This document shows, one piece after another, positions 1 to 5,566 of a stretch of DNA of 5,721 bases. Position 1 is the stretch's first letter, and every line of letters starts with the position of its first letter. The position numbers and the translations under genes were made by a program. The DNA comes from JBBQBM01 sp038317375 (GTDB lineage: Bacteria > Patescibacteriota > Saccharimonadia > Saccharimonadales > JAGQMS01): contig JBBQBM010000043.1 of assembly GCA_038317375.1 (NCBI GenBank), forward strand, positions 1 through 5,721, in the 5' to 3' direction. Under the pieces are notes generated by a model, which saw only the letters and a list, made by a program, of their open reading frames with translations, ran no database searches and was not told the DNA's origin.

Positions 1-1257
1 GAGTTTGTCGACGCTGAAATCGCTAGACTCAACTGTTTTGATGCTCACTTCTAGAAATTTTTTGGCCTTGCTTGCTTCCAGCTTGGTTTCGCCCAGGATA
101 AGTCCTTTGAGTTTGTCGTCAACATTCGGATCAGCAAAGAAAAAACTAGTCAACTCACCGAGTTCGCTCAGTAGCTTCAGTCGCTCGCTAACTAACCCAA
201 GCACCTGCTTCTTATAATCTTCCCCTGCGTCTTTAGCTTCGTTCGGCCAATAATCAGAGCAGAGCTTCATAAGCTCGTCTTGGTCGAGCGCGCGAATATG
301 CATGCCATTCATCCAGTGCAAGCGTTGTTCGTCAAAACGCGCCGGGCTGGTCTGGACACGCTCCAAACTAAACTTCTTGATTAGTTCCTGGGGCGAAAAT
401 ATCTCTTGTTCGGTGCCGTCGTTCCAACCCAGCGAAGCTAGGAAATTTAACATAGTTTCCGGAAGAATCCCCATTTTGGCATAGTCCAGCACATCCTTTG
501 CGCCGTCACGTTTGCTAAGCTTTTTCTTGCCATCAATCGCCATTACAAACGGCAGCGTTGCTAGGACCGGTTGTTTTAACCCCAGCGCTTCGTAAAGATC
601 CAAAAAACGCGGCGTCGAACTGACGAATTCTTGCGTGCGAATAACGTGGCTAATGTCCATCTCGGCATCATCGACGATGTGGGCAAAGTTATAGGTTGGG
701 TAACCATCAGTTTTAATAAGTACGAAATCGTCGTTAGCTTCTGCGCCCGAATGCATGTCACCCATTACGGCGTCGTGCCAGGTGCGGTCTTTTGGGTCGC
801 TTTTAAAACGTAGAGGTTGGCTGCCATCCCACTTTGGAGGATTATCCGGCCGATGGTCTCGGAACAAGAAAGGTTTTTTCTTGGCCTCGCAGTCTTTTCT
901 AAAACCATCAACTTCTTCTTGGGTGTACGGATCGGCGTAGGCCCGCCCACTTTTGATTAGCTTTTGAGCCCAAAGTTTATAGCTTTCTAGACGATCGCTT
1001 TGTTTGTAGGGCGCAAACTGCCCGCCCTTGTCAAAGCCTTCGTCCCACTCTAGCCCTAGCCAGTGGAGAGATTTAACAAGGTGGTCTGCCGAGCCTTCAA
1101 CCTCTCGAACTTTATCGGTGTCTTCTAATCTCAGGATAAAATGACCCTTATTTTGGCGTGCTAAAAGCCACGCAAAAAGCGCTGTGCGGATACCGCCGAC
1201 ATGTTGGAAGCCGGTGGGACTTGGTGCGAATCTTGTTCGAACTATCTTTTCAGGCAT
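1..1257 (-). CDS. gltX: Glutamyl-tRNA synthetase, C-terminus cut off by window edge
   Basis: This class I aminoacyl-tRNA synthetase charges tRNA-Glu with glutamate in the cytoplasm. The frame is open from the ATG at 1257 to base 1, giving 419 residues; bacterial GluRS is usually about 460-500, so only the end of the anticodon-binding part is missing. Visible signatures are the N-terminal 'RFAPSPTGFQHVGG' (residues 9-22, HIGH-type motif at 19-22), the 'PTYNFAHIVDD' active-site segment, and the KMSKS-type loop KLSKR at 246-250. The usual 'RGEEW' signature reads RTQEF (207-211). The CxC zinc ligands of some GluRS are not evident; the corresponding insert reads 'KKKPFLFRDHRP', which I associate with CPR enzymes. 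It lies 29 bp after the ferredoxin on the same strand and has its own extended -10 box, so it can be transcribed alone. Whether it also charges tRNA-Gln cannot be seen. Identity is secure. Confidence 0.96.
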   Translation of the reverse strand, partial: MPEKIVRTRFAPSPTGFQHVGGIRTALFAWLLARQNKGHFILRLEDTDKVREVEGSADHLVKSLHWLGLEWDEGFDKGGQFAPYKQSDRLESYKLWAQKLIKSGRAYADPYTQEEVDGFRKDCEAKKKPFLFRDHRPDNPPKWDGSQPLRFKSDPKDRTWHDAVMGDMHSGAEANDDFVLIKTDGYPTYNFAHIVDDAEMDISHVIRTQEFVSSTPRFLDLYEALGLKQPVLATLPFVMAIDGKKKLSKRDGAKDVLDYAKMGILPETMLNFLASLGWNDGTEQEIFSPQELIKKFSLERVQTSPARFDEQRLHWMNGMHIRALDQDELMKLCSDYWPNEAKDAGEDYKKQVLGLVSERLKLLSELGELTSFFFADPNVDDKLKGLILGETKLEASKAKKFLEVSIKTVESSDFSVDKL

Positions 1258-1266
1258 ACTTGTCGA

Positions 1267-1275
1267 ATTATAACA
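1267..1275 (-). promoter_or_regulatory. Extended -10 promoter of gltX
   Basis: On the minus strand the sequence reads TGTTATAAT, a perfect TATAAT preceded by the extended TGn element. Only 9 nt separate it from the gltX ATG, so transcription would start about 0-3 nt before the start codon. No good -35 lies at 17 bp (GAGGAC), as is common for extended -10 promoters. No Shine-Dalgarno sequence is present. The promoter class is inferred from sequence only. Confidence 0.6.
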
Positions 1276-1286
1276 GAGATGACAAT

Positions 1287-1550
1287 CTAGTCCTCATCTG
1301 GTTCGATAAAAATACATTCACCAGGACAATCTGTTGCTGCATCTATGACAGCTTGTAGACGACCCTCAGGGAATCTAGCCATGCCATCAGCTCCTAGTGG
1401 GTTTTTAATACCATCAAATTGCTTAACTTCCCCATAAGCCGTTTCTTGAACATAATACAAGCCATCATCTGCGCCGAAAAATACATCTGGTGCAATCTCC
1501 TCGCACAAGCCATCACCAGTGCATAAATCTTGATCAATCCATACTCTCAT
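1287..1550 (-). CDS. Small single-cluster ferredoxin with Asp in place of the second Cys ligand
   Basis: This is an 87-residue acidic ferredoxin, a soluble electron carrier. The cluster motif is C10-x2-D13-x2-C16 near the N-terminus ('DLCTGDGLC'), followed by C75-P near the C-terminus. That is the pattern of the one-cluster bacterial/actinobacterial ferredoxins that bind [3Fe-4S], or [4Fe-4S] when Asp is the fourth ligand, as known for Pyrococcus furiosus ferredoxin. An additional Cys, C79, follows in 'CPGEC'. Residues about 38-63 form a longer middle loop than in minimal ferredoxins. From memory the whole protein, including 'DQDLCTGDGLC' and 'CPGECIFIE', resembles actinobacterial ferredoxins that partner P450s or oxidoreductases, but no such partner is in the window. 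It sits 39 bp after the DUF4367-like gene and 29 bp before gltX. The ATG at 1550 is the only sensible start, and it lacks a Shine-Dalgarno sequence. Family assignment is firm; cluster type and partner are unknown. Confidence 0.9.
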   Translation of the reverse strand: MRVWIDQDLCTGDGLCEEIAPDVFFGADDGLYYVQETAYGEVKQFDGIKNPLGADGMARFPEGRLQAVIDAATDCPGECIFIEPDED

Positions 1551-1557
1551 ATAGTCT

Positions 1558-1566
1558 ATTCTAACA
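1558..1566 (-). promoter_or_regulatory. Extended -10 promoter of the ferredoxin gene
   Basis: The minus strand reads TGTTAGAAT: the extended TGn element plus a 5/6 match to TATAAT. It ends 7 nt before the ferredoxin ATG, which would place the transcription start at or next to the start codon. The hexamer 17 bp upstream (AAGCAT) is not a -35 box. It occupies the gap after the DUF4367-like gene, so read-through from that gene is also possible. Confidence 0.45.
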
Positions 1567-1589
1567 CTGTTTAGGCGAAGATGCTTGTG

Positions 1590-2537
1590 CTATAACGATG
1601 TAGCGATAGAGGCAATTTGGGAGCTAGACAATCCAGATTCGCCTTTTAGCGAAAATTGTATCCCGTCTTTCTCCCATGTAGCGGTATCTGCCGAGATGAA
1701 AATGGCTTGGCCATCGCTATTGACACTTTGGTACTTTCCGCCAGTAATTTGAGCGACCTCACTCTTTAGCTCGGAGTCGGTTAGAAGCGATGGTTTTTGT
1801 TCTATCCTATAAGCTCTGTCGTCGGTGTTGGAGTGAAAAGACAGCACTACACTGCCACGACTATATTGAACAGAGCTACTTAGCTTGAAGCCACCGGGCG
1901 TATATTTTGGCAAAGCGGCGCTAAAACCCGCCTGTCGACTAGCAAGATTAACAGATAAGCCGGGAATGCTTTGATAAACCACAAAACCGGTCAGCAGTAG
2001 CAATACGGCAATTCCAGCCGTTAGTGCAGTCGCCCGCTGCTTCAGTGGTGCGTGCCGTCGAATCATTTTGTGAGGAGCGGCTTTATGTGCTGTTGCGGCT
2101 GCTAGTTGCCTCTTTATATGTGTTTCTGTCTTAGAGTGAGTACGATGATGAACGATTGGCGGTGGTCCGTCCGGAAGTGCCTGGGGCGGTGCGACCTGTG
2201 ATGTATCGATCATTCGTGGTTCGATTTTGGCAAAATGCATCACCTTTGGGCTTAGGTGTGAGTGTGCTGGTTGGTGCTCGACTGCGACTTTTCTTGCGGG
2301 CATCTGAACTGGGGTGTTGCGGATATCAGATATCATTTTTGGTTTGTGCACGCTACTGCGCGCCAGAGTCGTTGATCTATGTGGAAGATGGTGTACCTGA
2401 ACAGGCTGAGGTCGGTGGGCTGGCTTTGAGGTGGCATGTTTGGCAGTAGTATTTTCGCTAGTCTTTTGAGCTAACGCCTCACCGCTAGTGGCGTCATAAT
2501 CCTTGCCGTTTATATGTATTACTGCTCGGGCGCTCAT
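1590..2537 (-). CDS. His-rich single-pass membrane protein with C-terminal DUF4367-like domain
   Basis: The protein has 315 residues counted from the ATG at 2537. It opens with 'IHINGKDYDA' (residues 7-16), a start I associate with a Saccharibacteria membrane-protein family. Then comes a long, low-complexity, proline-, lysine- and histidine-rich segment (about 34-162; 17 His and about 20 Lys/Arg but 6 acidic residues by hand count). One transmembrane helix follows (about 170-188, 'LTAGIAVLLLLTGFVVY'). The last 110 residues (about 205-315) begin 'GFSAALPKYTPGGFKL' and end with a 'TWEKDGIQFSLKG' strand pattern, resembling the DUF4367 domain. Positive residues before the helix predict a cytoplasmic N-terminus and an extracellular C-terminal domain. 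A GTG 14 codons upstream (2579) would lengthen the frame, but it overlaps the likely -10 box and precedes the conserved motif, so I prefer 2537. Function is unknown; an envelope or surface role is inferred from topology only. Confidence 0.85.
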   Translation of the reverse strand: MSARAVIHINGKDYDATSGEALAQKTSENTTAKHATSKPAHRPQPVQVHHLPHRSTTLARSSVHKPKMISDIRNTPVQMPARKVAVEHQPAHSHLSPKVMHFAKIEPRMIDTSQVAPPQALPDGPPPIVHHRTHSKTETHIKRQLAAATAHKAAPHKMIRRHAPLKQRATALTAGIAVLLLLTGFVVYQSIPGLSVNLASRQAGFSAALPKYTPGGFKLSSSVQYSRGSVVLSFHSNTDDRAYRIEQKPSLLTDSELKSEVAQITGGKYQSVNSDGQAIFISADTATWEKDGIQFSLKGESGLSSSQIASIATSL

Positions 2538-2569
2538 AGTATGTTTATTTTGATACCTTTTATGTTTTA

Positions 2570-2578
2570 ATTTTAACA
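2570..2578 (-). promoter_or_regulatory. Probable extended -10 promoter of the DUF4367-like gene
   Basis: The minus strand reads TGTTAAAAT, an extended -10 with a 5/6 hexamer. It ends 32 nt before the ATG at 2537, giving a leader of about 25 nt that contains only a weak, badly spaced AGG. It overlaps the alternative GTG start at 2579, which argues against that start. It is divergent from the PEGA gene promoter about 60 bp away. Confidence 0.4.
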
Positions 2579-2638
2579 CTTATCGATTAGTAATAAAACA
2601 GACATCCACAACGCTTAGCTGGTGTGGGTGCGTAGATG

Positions 2639-2644
2639 TATAAT
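2639..2644 (+). promoter_or_regulatory. -10 box of the PEGA-protein gene
   Basis: A perfect TATAAT ends 8 nt before the ATG at 2653, and no Shine-Dalgarno sequence lies between. TG directly precedes the hexamer but without the spacer base of a true extended -10. TTAGCT at 2615-2620 (18-bp spacer, 3/6 match) is the best -35 candidate. The mRNA is predicted to be leaderless or nearly so. Confidence 0.5.
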
Positions 2645-2652
2645 AAGCGTTA

Positions 2653-4134
2653 ATGGATTTCCTAGACCCTGTCGCCAAAAAAAACAAAAGCCGCCGAATT
2701 TTTATAGGTTATGGTCTAGTAACAATCTTAATCGCACTAGCAACATATATTATGGTGGCTACCGCCGTCGGTTATGCAGTATTCGACTTCGGTGATGATG
2801 TTGTTCGGAACGGATTAGTACTCATCGATAGCAAACCCGTAGCGGCCTCAATCTCTGTAGATGGCAAGCTTGAAAACGATAAGACTAAAGCCAAACTTGC
2901 CTTAAATGGCGGCATCTACACAATTACTTTAAATGAGCCCGGCTATACCTCGTGGTCAAAAAAAATCTCTATCGAGGGTGGCAGAGTTCGTATTATTAAC
3001 TACCCATGGTTATTCCCGACAATTTTGACGCCAGTAAAGGTCGCTGATTTGCCAATTGATACGGGGTTCACGACTCAGTCTCCGGACTCTCGTTGGCTGG
3101 TTGTGCAACAAAGCATTAGTTTGCCAGCGATCGAGACATTCGATCTTGAAGCATCAGAAGTAACTGCAGCGTCAGTAGTCTTGCCACCTAGCGTTCTAAC
3201 TAGCGTAAACGGGCAGTATGGCAGTTTCGAACCTCTCGGCTGGGCCAATGATAATAGGCACTTTCTGCTTCTTCAAAAATTGCCCGACGGAAACAAGGCA
3301 TATCTTTTAATCGACCGCGAAAACGTTGATCTGAGCGTTAACCTTAGTACTATCTTTGGCGTCGAGCCAACTAGCGTTAGTTTTTTTGATAACAAACCGG
3401 ACAAATTCTATATGTACTTTGCTACCGGAGGTTTAATTAGAGTGGCAGATTTGTCGGCTAGAAATATTGGCGAGACAATCTTAGACCAAGTCTTGTCGTA
3501 CGAATCTTCTGGCTCGAGCTTAATCTTATATACCACCACTAAAGACGCCCAAGCAGGTGAGGTTGCAGCCAAGATTTACGACGGTGGTCAGAGTTACACT
3601 TTATCCGAGCTAGTATTTGACAGTAGCAACCGGTACTTCTTGGAGTTCGATAGATTTGACGGTAGCTGGTATTACGCCATAGGTAGTGGTTCTAGTGAAA
3701 GCGTTCAGCTGTTTCGCAACCCGCTAAACTTTATTGCGTCAGCAGATAGTAAGCCAGCCTCCCCTCTATTGATTCTCAAAACAGGAATTCCAGAGTCAAT
3801 CAGTTCTTCGCCCGGAGCTAGGCGATTTATTATGGCTAGAAGCGGTAAAACTATATCTGTTTATGACGCCGAAGAAGACGTTAGCTACAAGTACGATTTA
3901 CCATTTACTGCAGACGCTGGAACCACCCTAGATTGGGCTAATGCCTTCCACCTGCAAACCGTCTCCGGCGGTAAGTTACAGGTCTTCGAGTTTGACGGCC
4001 AAAATAACCGGGAGCCTATGAGCGTCCGCGGAGTTACGACTGGTTATTACTCAAAGGATTTCAAAAAACTATTTTCAATCTCGCCGACCGACGGTGGTTC
4101 GACCCTAGACTCCACTAGCCTCATTGCGCATTGA
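2653..4134 (+). CDS. Membrane-anchored PEGA-domain protein with beta-propeller-like ectodomain
   Basis: The product is 493 residues. A short basic N-terminus (KKNKSRR, residues 9-15) is followed by one transmembrane helix (about 17-43), so the remainder should be outside the membrane. Residues about 54-113 form a PEGA domain, with the characteristic strand-turn 'GGIYTITLNEPGY' and 'WSKKISIEGG'. PEGA domains are surface-protein modules named for a four-residue motif; here the corresponding position reads 'NEPGY'. Residues about 126-493 contain recurring 'SPDSRWLVVQ', 'WANDNRHFLLL' and 'SPGARRFIMAR' patterns typical of TolB/WD-like propeller blades, though blade number cannot be settled by eye. 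There is no LPXTG-type signal at the C-terminus, so it is not an obvious substrate of the neighbouring sortase. It is divergent from the DUF4367-like gene and converges on the sortase with a 7-bp gap. A surface adhesin or sugar-binding role is speculative. Confidence 0.9.
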   Translation: MDFLDPVAKKNKSRRIFIGYGLVTILIALATYIMVATAVGYAVFDFGDDVVRNGLVLIDSKPVAASISVDGKLENDKTKAKLALNGGIYTITLNEPGYTSWSKKISIEGGRVRIINYPWLFPTILTPVKVADLPIDTGFTTQSPDSRWLVVQQSISLPAIETFDLEASEVTAASVVLPPSVLTSVNGQYGSFEPLGWANDNRHFLLLQKLPDGNKAYLLIDRENVDLSVNLSTIFGVEPTSVSFFDNKPDKFYMYFATGGLIRVADLSARNIGETILDQVLSYESSGSSLILYTTTKDAQAGEVAAKIYDGGQSYTLSELVFDSSNRYFLEFDRFDGSWYYAIGSGSSESVQLFRNPLNFIASADSKPASPLLILKTGIPESISSSPGARRFIMARSGKTISVYDAEEDVSYKYDLPFTADAGTTLDWANAFHLQTVSGGKLQVFEFDGQNNREPMSVRGVTTGYYSKDFKKLFSISPTDGGSTLDSTSLIAH

Positions 4135-4141
4135 GAAGGCT

Positions 4142-5323
4142 CTAAAACCAATTAATTATTCGCTGGAAAAGCGAAACAGCGTTACTCGGCAATATAGTTG
4201 GCTCCACTGTCGACGATGTTGCAGGTGCAGAGCTTGCAAGGTTAGCATTAGGGTCGGGTGTTATCTGTTCGGCTTGAACAATCAAACGATTGGCACTGGA
4301 GCCAGGAGGGTCGCAAGTAATTAAGGTTATCATCGCCGGTTTTGGTTTTTCCTTTAGCACCTCGACGTCGTTTGGTTTGACGACTTTTTTGTCGAAGACT
4401 CGATAGACGTATTGGTGGGCGTTGTAGTTGATCATGAAGGTGTCACCGTTCTCGAGCTTGCTGAGCAAGACAAAGACGAACTTATAATCGCCGGAGTTGA
4501 ATATATTATTGCTAGAATGTCCAAAGATTATCGGGTTCGAAAGCTCACCTGGCTTCCCGGTGTTTGGGTAGAGCGTCACGCCCCGCTCTAGTGATGCCTG
4601 GATAGTTCTCTCATTGTTGTCGGCGGCATCTGTGACAATCGGAGCTTCGATGTTAAGTTTGGGTATGATTATCTTCGTTTCCGGGCCAACACTAACCTGC
4701 CCGCTCGGGTCAACAATCAGTGGTGTTGCGCTCGCTGTCCTGCTAGGTGAAATAAATGGAGTGATAAATAGCTGGTTGAATAGCATGAATACCACTATCA
4801 GCGCCACGAAGGCGGCCGACCCAAGTCCAAAGAGTAGTGATTTTAAGTGGTGCTTACGAGTTAGTCGTCCGCCTCCGCTGACGTGGCTTGCGAGTTTTTT
4901 TTTGAGCTCGCCAACGCTTTGCGGACCTGAAGGCAGCTTTTTGGTTTTTGCTATCTTGCCCGAAGGCGCCGCAGGGGCATCAGCTTCTGGCGCCGCGCTA
5001 ACTCTAGGAGAAGAAAAGTGTGCCTGCCTAGATTGGTTGCTATAGAACTCTTGCCAGACTTCATGCTTTTGCTGGTCGGGTAGTTTTTGATAATACTCGT
5101 GCCAAGCGGTTTGGACCTCGGCAATATTCTTTCCACTTGATGTCAGTGTTTGCAGGTATTGCTGATGCTTGCTTAGAGCTCCAACTTCAGCGATTTCGCC
5201 CAGTTCGTTAGACGCACTCGGCTCGTCTTCGAACAATTCGTTTAGCTTGCCGCGAATCAAATTGACCGACGGATCGTTTGTCGGTGGGTCTTGTGCTGGT
5301 AAAGGTAAAATCGGATCAGCCAT
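4142..5323 (-). CDS. Sortase, cysteine transpeptidase with long cytoplasmic N-terminus
   Basis: Sortases cleave a sorting signal on exported proteins and join them to the cell envelope. The protein has 393 residues. Residues 1-160 are predicted cytoplasmic: an acidic, proline-containing start, a helical Trp/Tyr-rich stretch (about 50-97, 'AWHEYYQKLPDQQKHEVWQ'), then an Ala/Pro/Lys-rich linker. One transmembrane helix spans about 163-187. The sortase barrel runs from 'IIIPKLNIEAPIV' (about 218) to 'RLIVQAEQI' (354). The catalytic triad is visible as H269 ('IIFGHSSN'), C337 ('TLITCDPPG') and R346 ('ANRLIV'). A Ser/Thr/Pro-rich tail follows, ending in an amphipathic 'LFQRIINWF'. Typical sortases are 200-300 residues, and the excess here is mostly N-terminal. 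I cannot assign a class (A-F) with confidence. No LPXTG-bearing substrate is encoded in the window. The ATG at 5323 fits the promoter just upstream. Confidence 0.94.
   Translation of the reverse strand: MADPILPLPAQDPPTNDPSVNLIRGKLNELFEDEPSASNELGEIAEVGALSKHQQYLQTLTSSGKNIAEVQTAWHEYYQKLPDQQKHEVWQEFYSNQSRQAHFSSPRVSAAPEADAPAAPSGKIAKTKKLPSGPQSVGELKKKLASHVSGGGRLTRKHHLKSLLFGLGSAAFVALIVVFMLFNQLFITPFISPSRTASATPLIVDPSGQVSVGPETKIIIPKLNIEAPIVTDAADNNERTIQASLERGVTLYPNTGKPGELSNPIIFGHSSNNIFNSGDYKFVFVLLSKLENGDTFMINYNAHQYVYRVFDKKVVKPNDVEVLKEKPKPAMITLITCDPPGSSANRLIVQAEQITPDPNANLASSAPATSSTVEPTILPSNAVSLFQRIINWF
4159..4175. terminator. Small hairpin at the convergent gene ends, possible weak terminator
   Basis: TTCGCT (4159-4164) pairs with AGCGAA (4170-4175) around a 5-nt loop, just inside the 3' end of the sortase gene and 25 bp past the PEGA stop codon. 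Read on the minus strand it is followed by an A/T-rich stretch without a clean T-run. On the plus strand there is no T-run at all. It could slow both polymerases but does not meet the usual intrinsic-terminator pattern. Confidence 0.3.
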
Positions 5324-5334
5324 AGCTTATGGTT

Positions 5335-5343
5335 ATTATAGCA
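5335..5343 (-). promoter_or_regulatory. Extended -10 promoter of the sortase gene
   Basis: The minus strand reads TGCTATAAT, an exact extended -10. It lies 11 nt before the sortase ATG at 5323, so the leader would be about 4 nt long. The hexamer 17 bp upstream is not a recognisable -35; a TTAACA is nearby but only 12 bp away. No Shine-Dalgarno sequence is present. Confidence 0.6.
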
Positions 5344-5375
5344 AGATTCCTCTGTTAATAGGCGTATTTAAGATG

Positions 5376-5381
5376 TAGAAT
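5376..5381 (+). promoter_or_regulatory. -10-like box ahead of the tRNA-Leu 5' fragment
   Basis: TAGAAT (5/6 match) ends 9 nt before the 17-nt tRNA-Leu 5' copy at 5391, the right distance for a tRNA promoter. Its left context, GATG, is the same as that before the PEGA gene's TATAAT. It may be the original promoter of a tRNA-Leu gene now represented only by the fragment, or may drive a structured RNA from the spacer. Confidence 0.35.
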
Positions 5382-5390
5382 GAATTCATT

Positions 5391-5407
5391 GCCGCCCTGG
5401 TGGAATG
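5391..5407 (+). repeat. Exact 17-nt copy of the tRNA-Leu 5' end
   Basis: The bases gccgccctggtggaatg are identical to the first 17 nt of the intact tRNA-Leu at 5567-5583, 176 bp downstream in the same orientation. The matching bases cover the 5' acceptor strand, U8/G9 and the beginning of the D-arm; the flanking bases do not match. It is too long to be chance at this position. It could be a decayed tRNA duplicate or the left direct repeat of an element that used the tRNA 5' half as its site. Its first six bases can also pair with GGCGGC at 5419-5424. Confidence 0.85.
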
Positions 5408-5410
5408 TGA

Positions 5411-5510
5411 AGTATGCCGGCGGCATAATGCAAGGCCGGAAGCCTCGATCGCGAATGCGACGAAGCTGAGGCGAGGCTACAACCGATTCGCCGTCGGCGA
5501 GTAGGATTGT
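5411..5510 (+). other. GC-rich run of consecutive hairpins, candidate structured RNA or element remnant
   Basis: Three successive inverted repeats are visible. ATGCC at 5414-5418 pairs with GGCAT at 5422-5426. AGCCTCG at 5441-5447 pairs with CGAGGCT at 5472-5478, enclosing an inner TCGC/GCGA hairpin (5449-5460). The longest hairpin is 5480-5509, with about 12 base pairs around a GTC loop (5493-5495), one mismatch and one bulge. By hand count 5408-5510 is about 59% G+C, against about 30% for 5324-5390. The hairpins lie between the two tRNA-Leu-like fragments. I do not recognise a known RNA family: there is no clear SRP, RNase P, tmRNA or riboswitch core. No convincing coding frame covers it. 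The structures are visible; that they form an RNA is inferred. Confidence 0.45.
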
Positions 5511-5523
5511 GGCAGACACGCCG
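5511..5523 (+). repeat. Second tRNA-Leu-like fragment, D-loop to anticodon stem
   Basis: The bases ggcagacacgccg match tRNA-Leu 5583-5595 at 12 of 13 positions. This stretch starts where the first fragment (5391-5407) stops, so together the two fragments represent tRNA nucleotides 1-29, split inside the D-loop by about 103 nt. Further right, CAAAA and GAGC at 5532-5544 weakly echo the anticodon loop and variable arm, but no T-arm is present. It may be a degenerate tRNA-Leu copy; a chance match is less likely but possible for a 13-mer. Confidence 0.45.
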
Positions 5524-5546
5524 TAGGCGCGCAAAACAAAGAGCGC

Positions 5547-5552
5547 TAAAAT
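5547..5552 (+). promoter_or_regulatory. Weak -10-like box before the intact tRNA-Leu
   Basis: TAAAAT (5/6 match) lies 14 nt before the tRNA, giving a leader of about 7 nt. The hexamer 17 bp upstream, TAGGCG, matches the -35 consensus at only 3 of 6 positions. Transcription from the box at 5376 through the spacer is an alternative. Confidence 0.3.
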
Positions 5553-5566
5553 AAAACTGAGGATAT

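Noticed and set aside
765..950. Short minus-strand frames overlapping gltX in other frames
   Set aside because: They overlap a continuous GluRS frame with its full set of motifs. There is no sign that gltX is frameshifted.
2156..2449. A 97-codon plus-strand frame antisense to the His-rich linker
   Set aside because: It is opposite low-complexity coding sequence, has no domain and no promoter signal, and is best seen as a shadow.
2538..2579. GTG at 2579 as start of the DUF4367-like gene
   Set aside because: It would add 14 basic residues, overlaps the TGTTAAAAT promoter element and precedes the conserved 'INGKDYDA' start region; the ATG at 2537 fits better.
4614..5045. A 143-codon plus-strand frame antisense to the sortase
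   Set aside because: It lies wholly opposite a well-supported sortase gene with intact catalytic residues. Its hydrophobic, Ser/Pro-rich translation is what the complement of such a gene produces.
5408..5510. CRISPR array, group I intron or known RNA (SRP, tmRNA, RNase P) in the spacer
   Set aside because: There are no regularly spaced repeats, the segment is too short for a group I intron and is not in the anticodon loop, and no signature core of the known RNAs was found.
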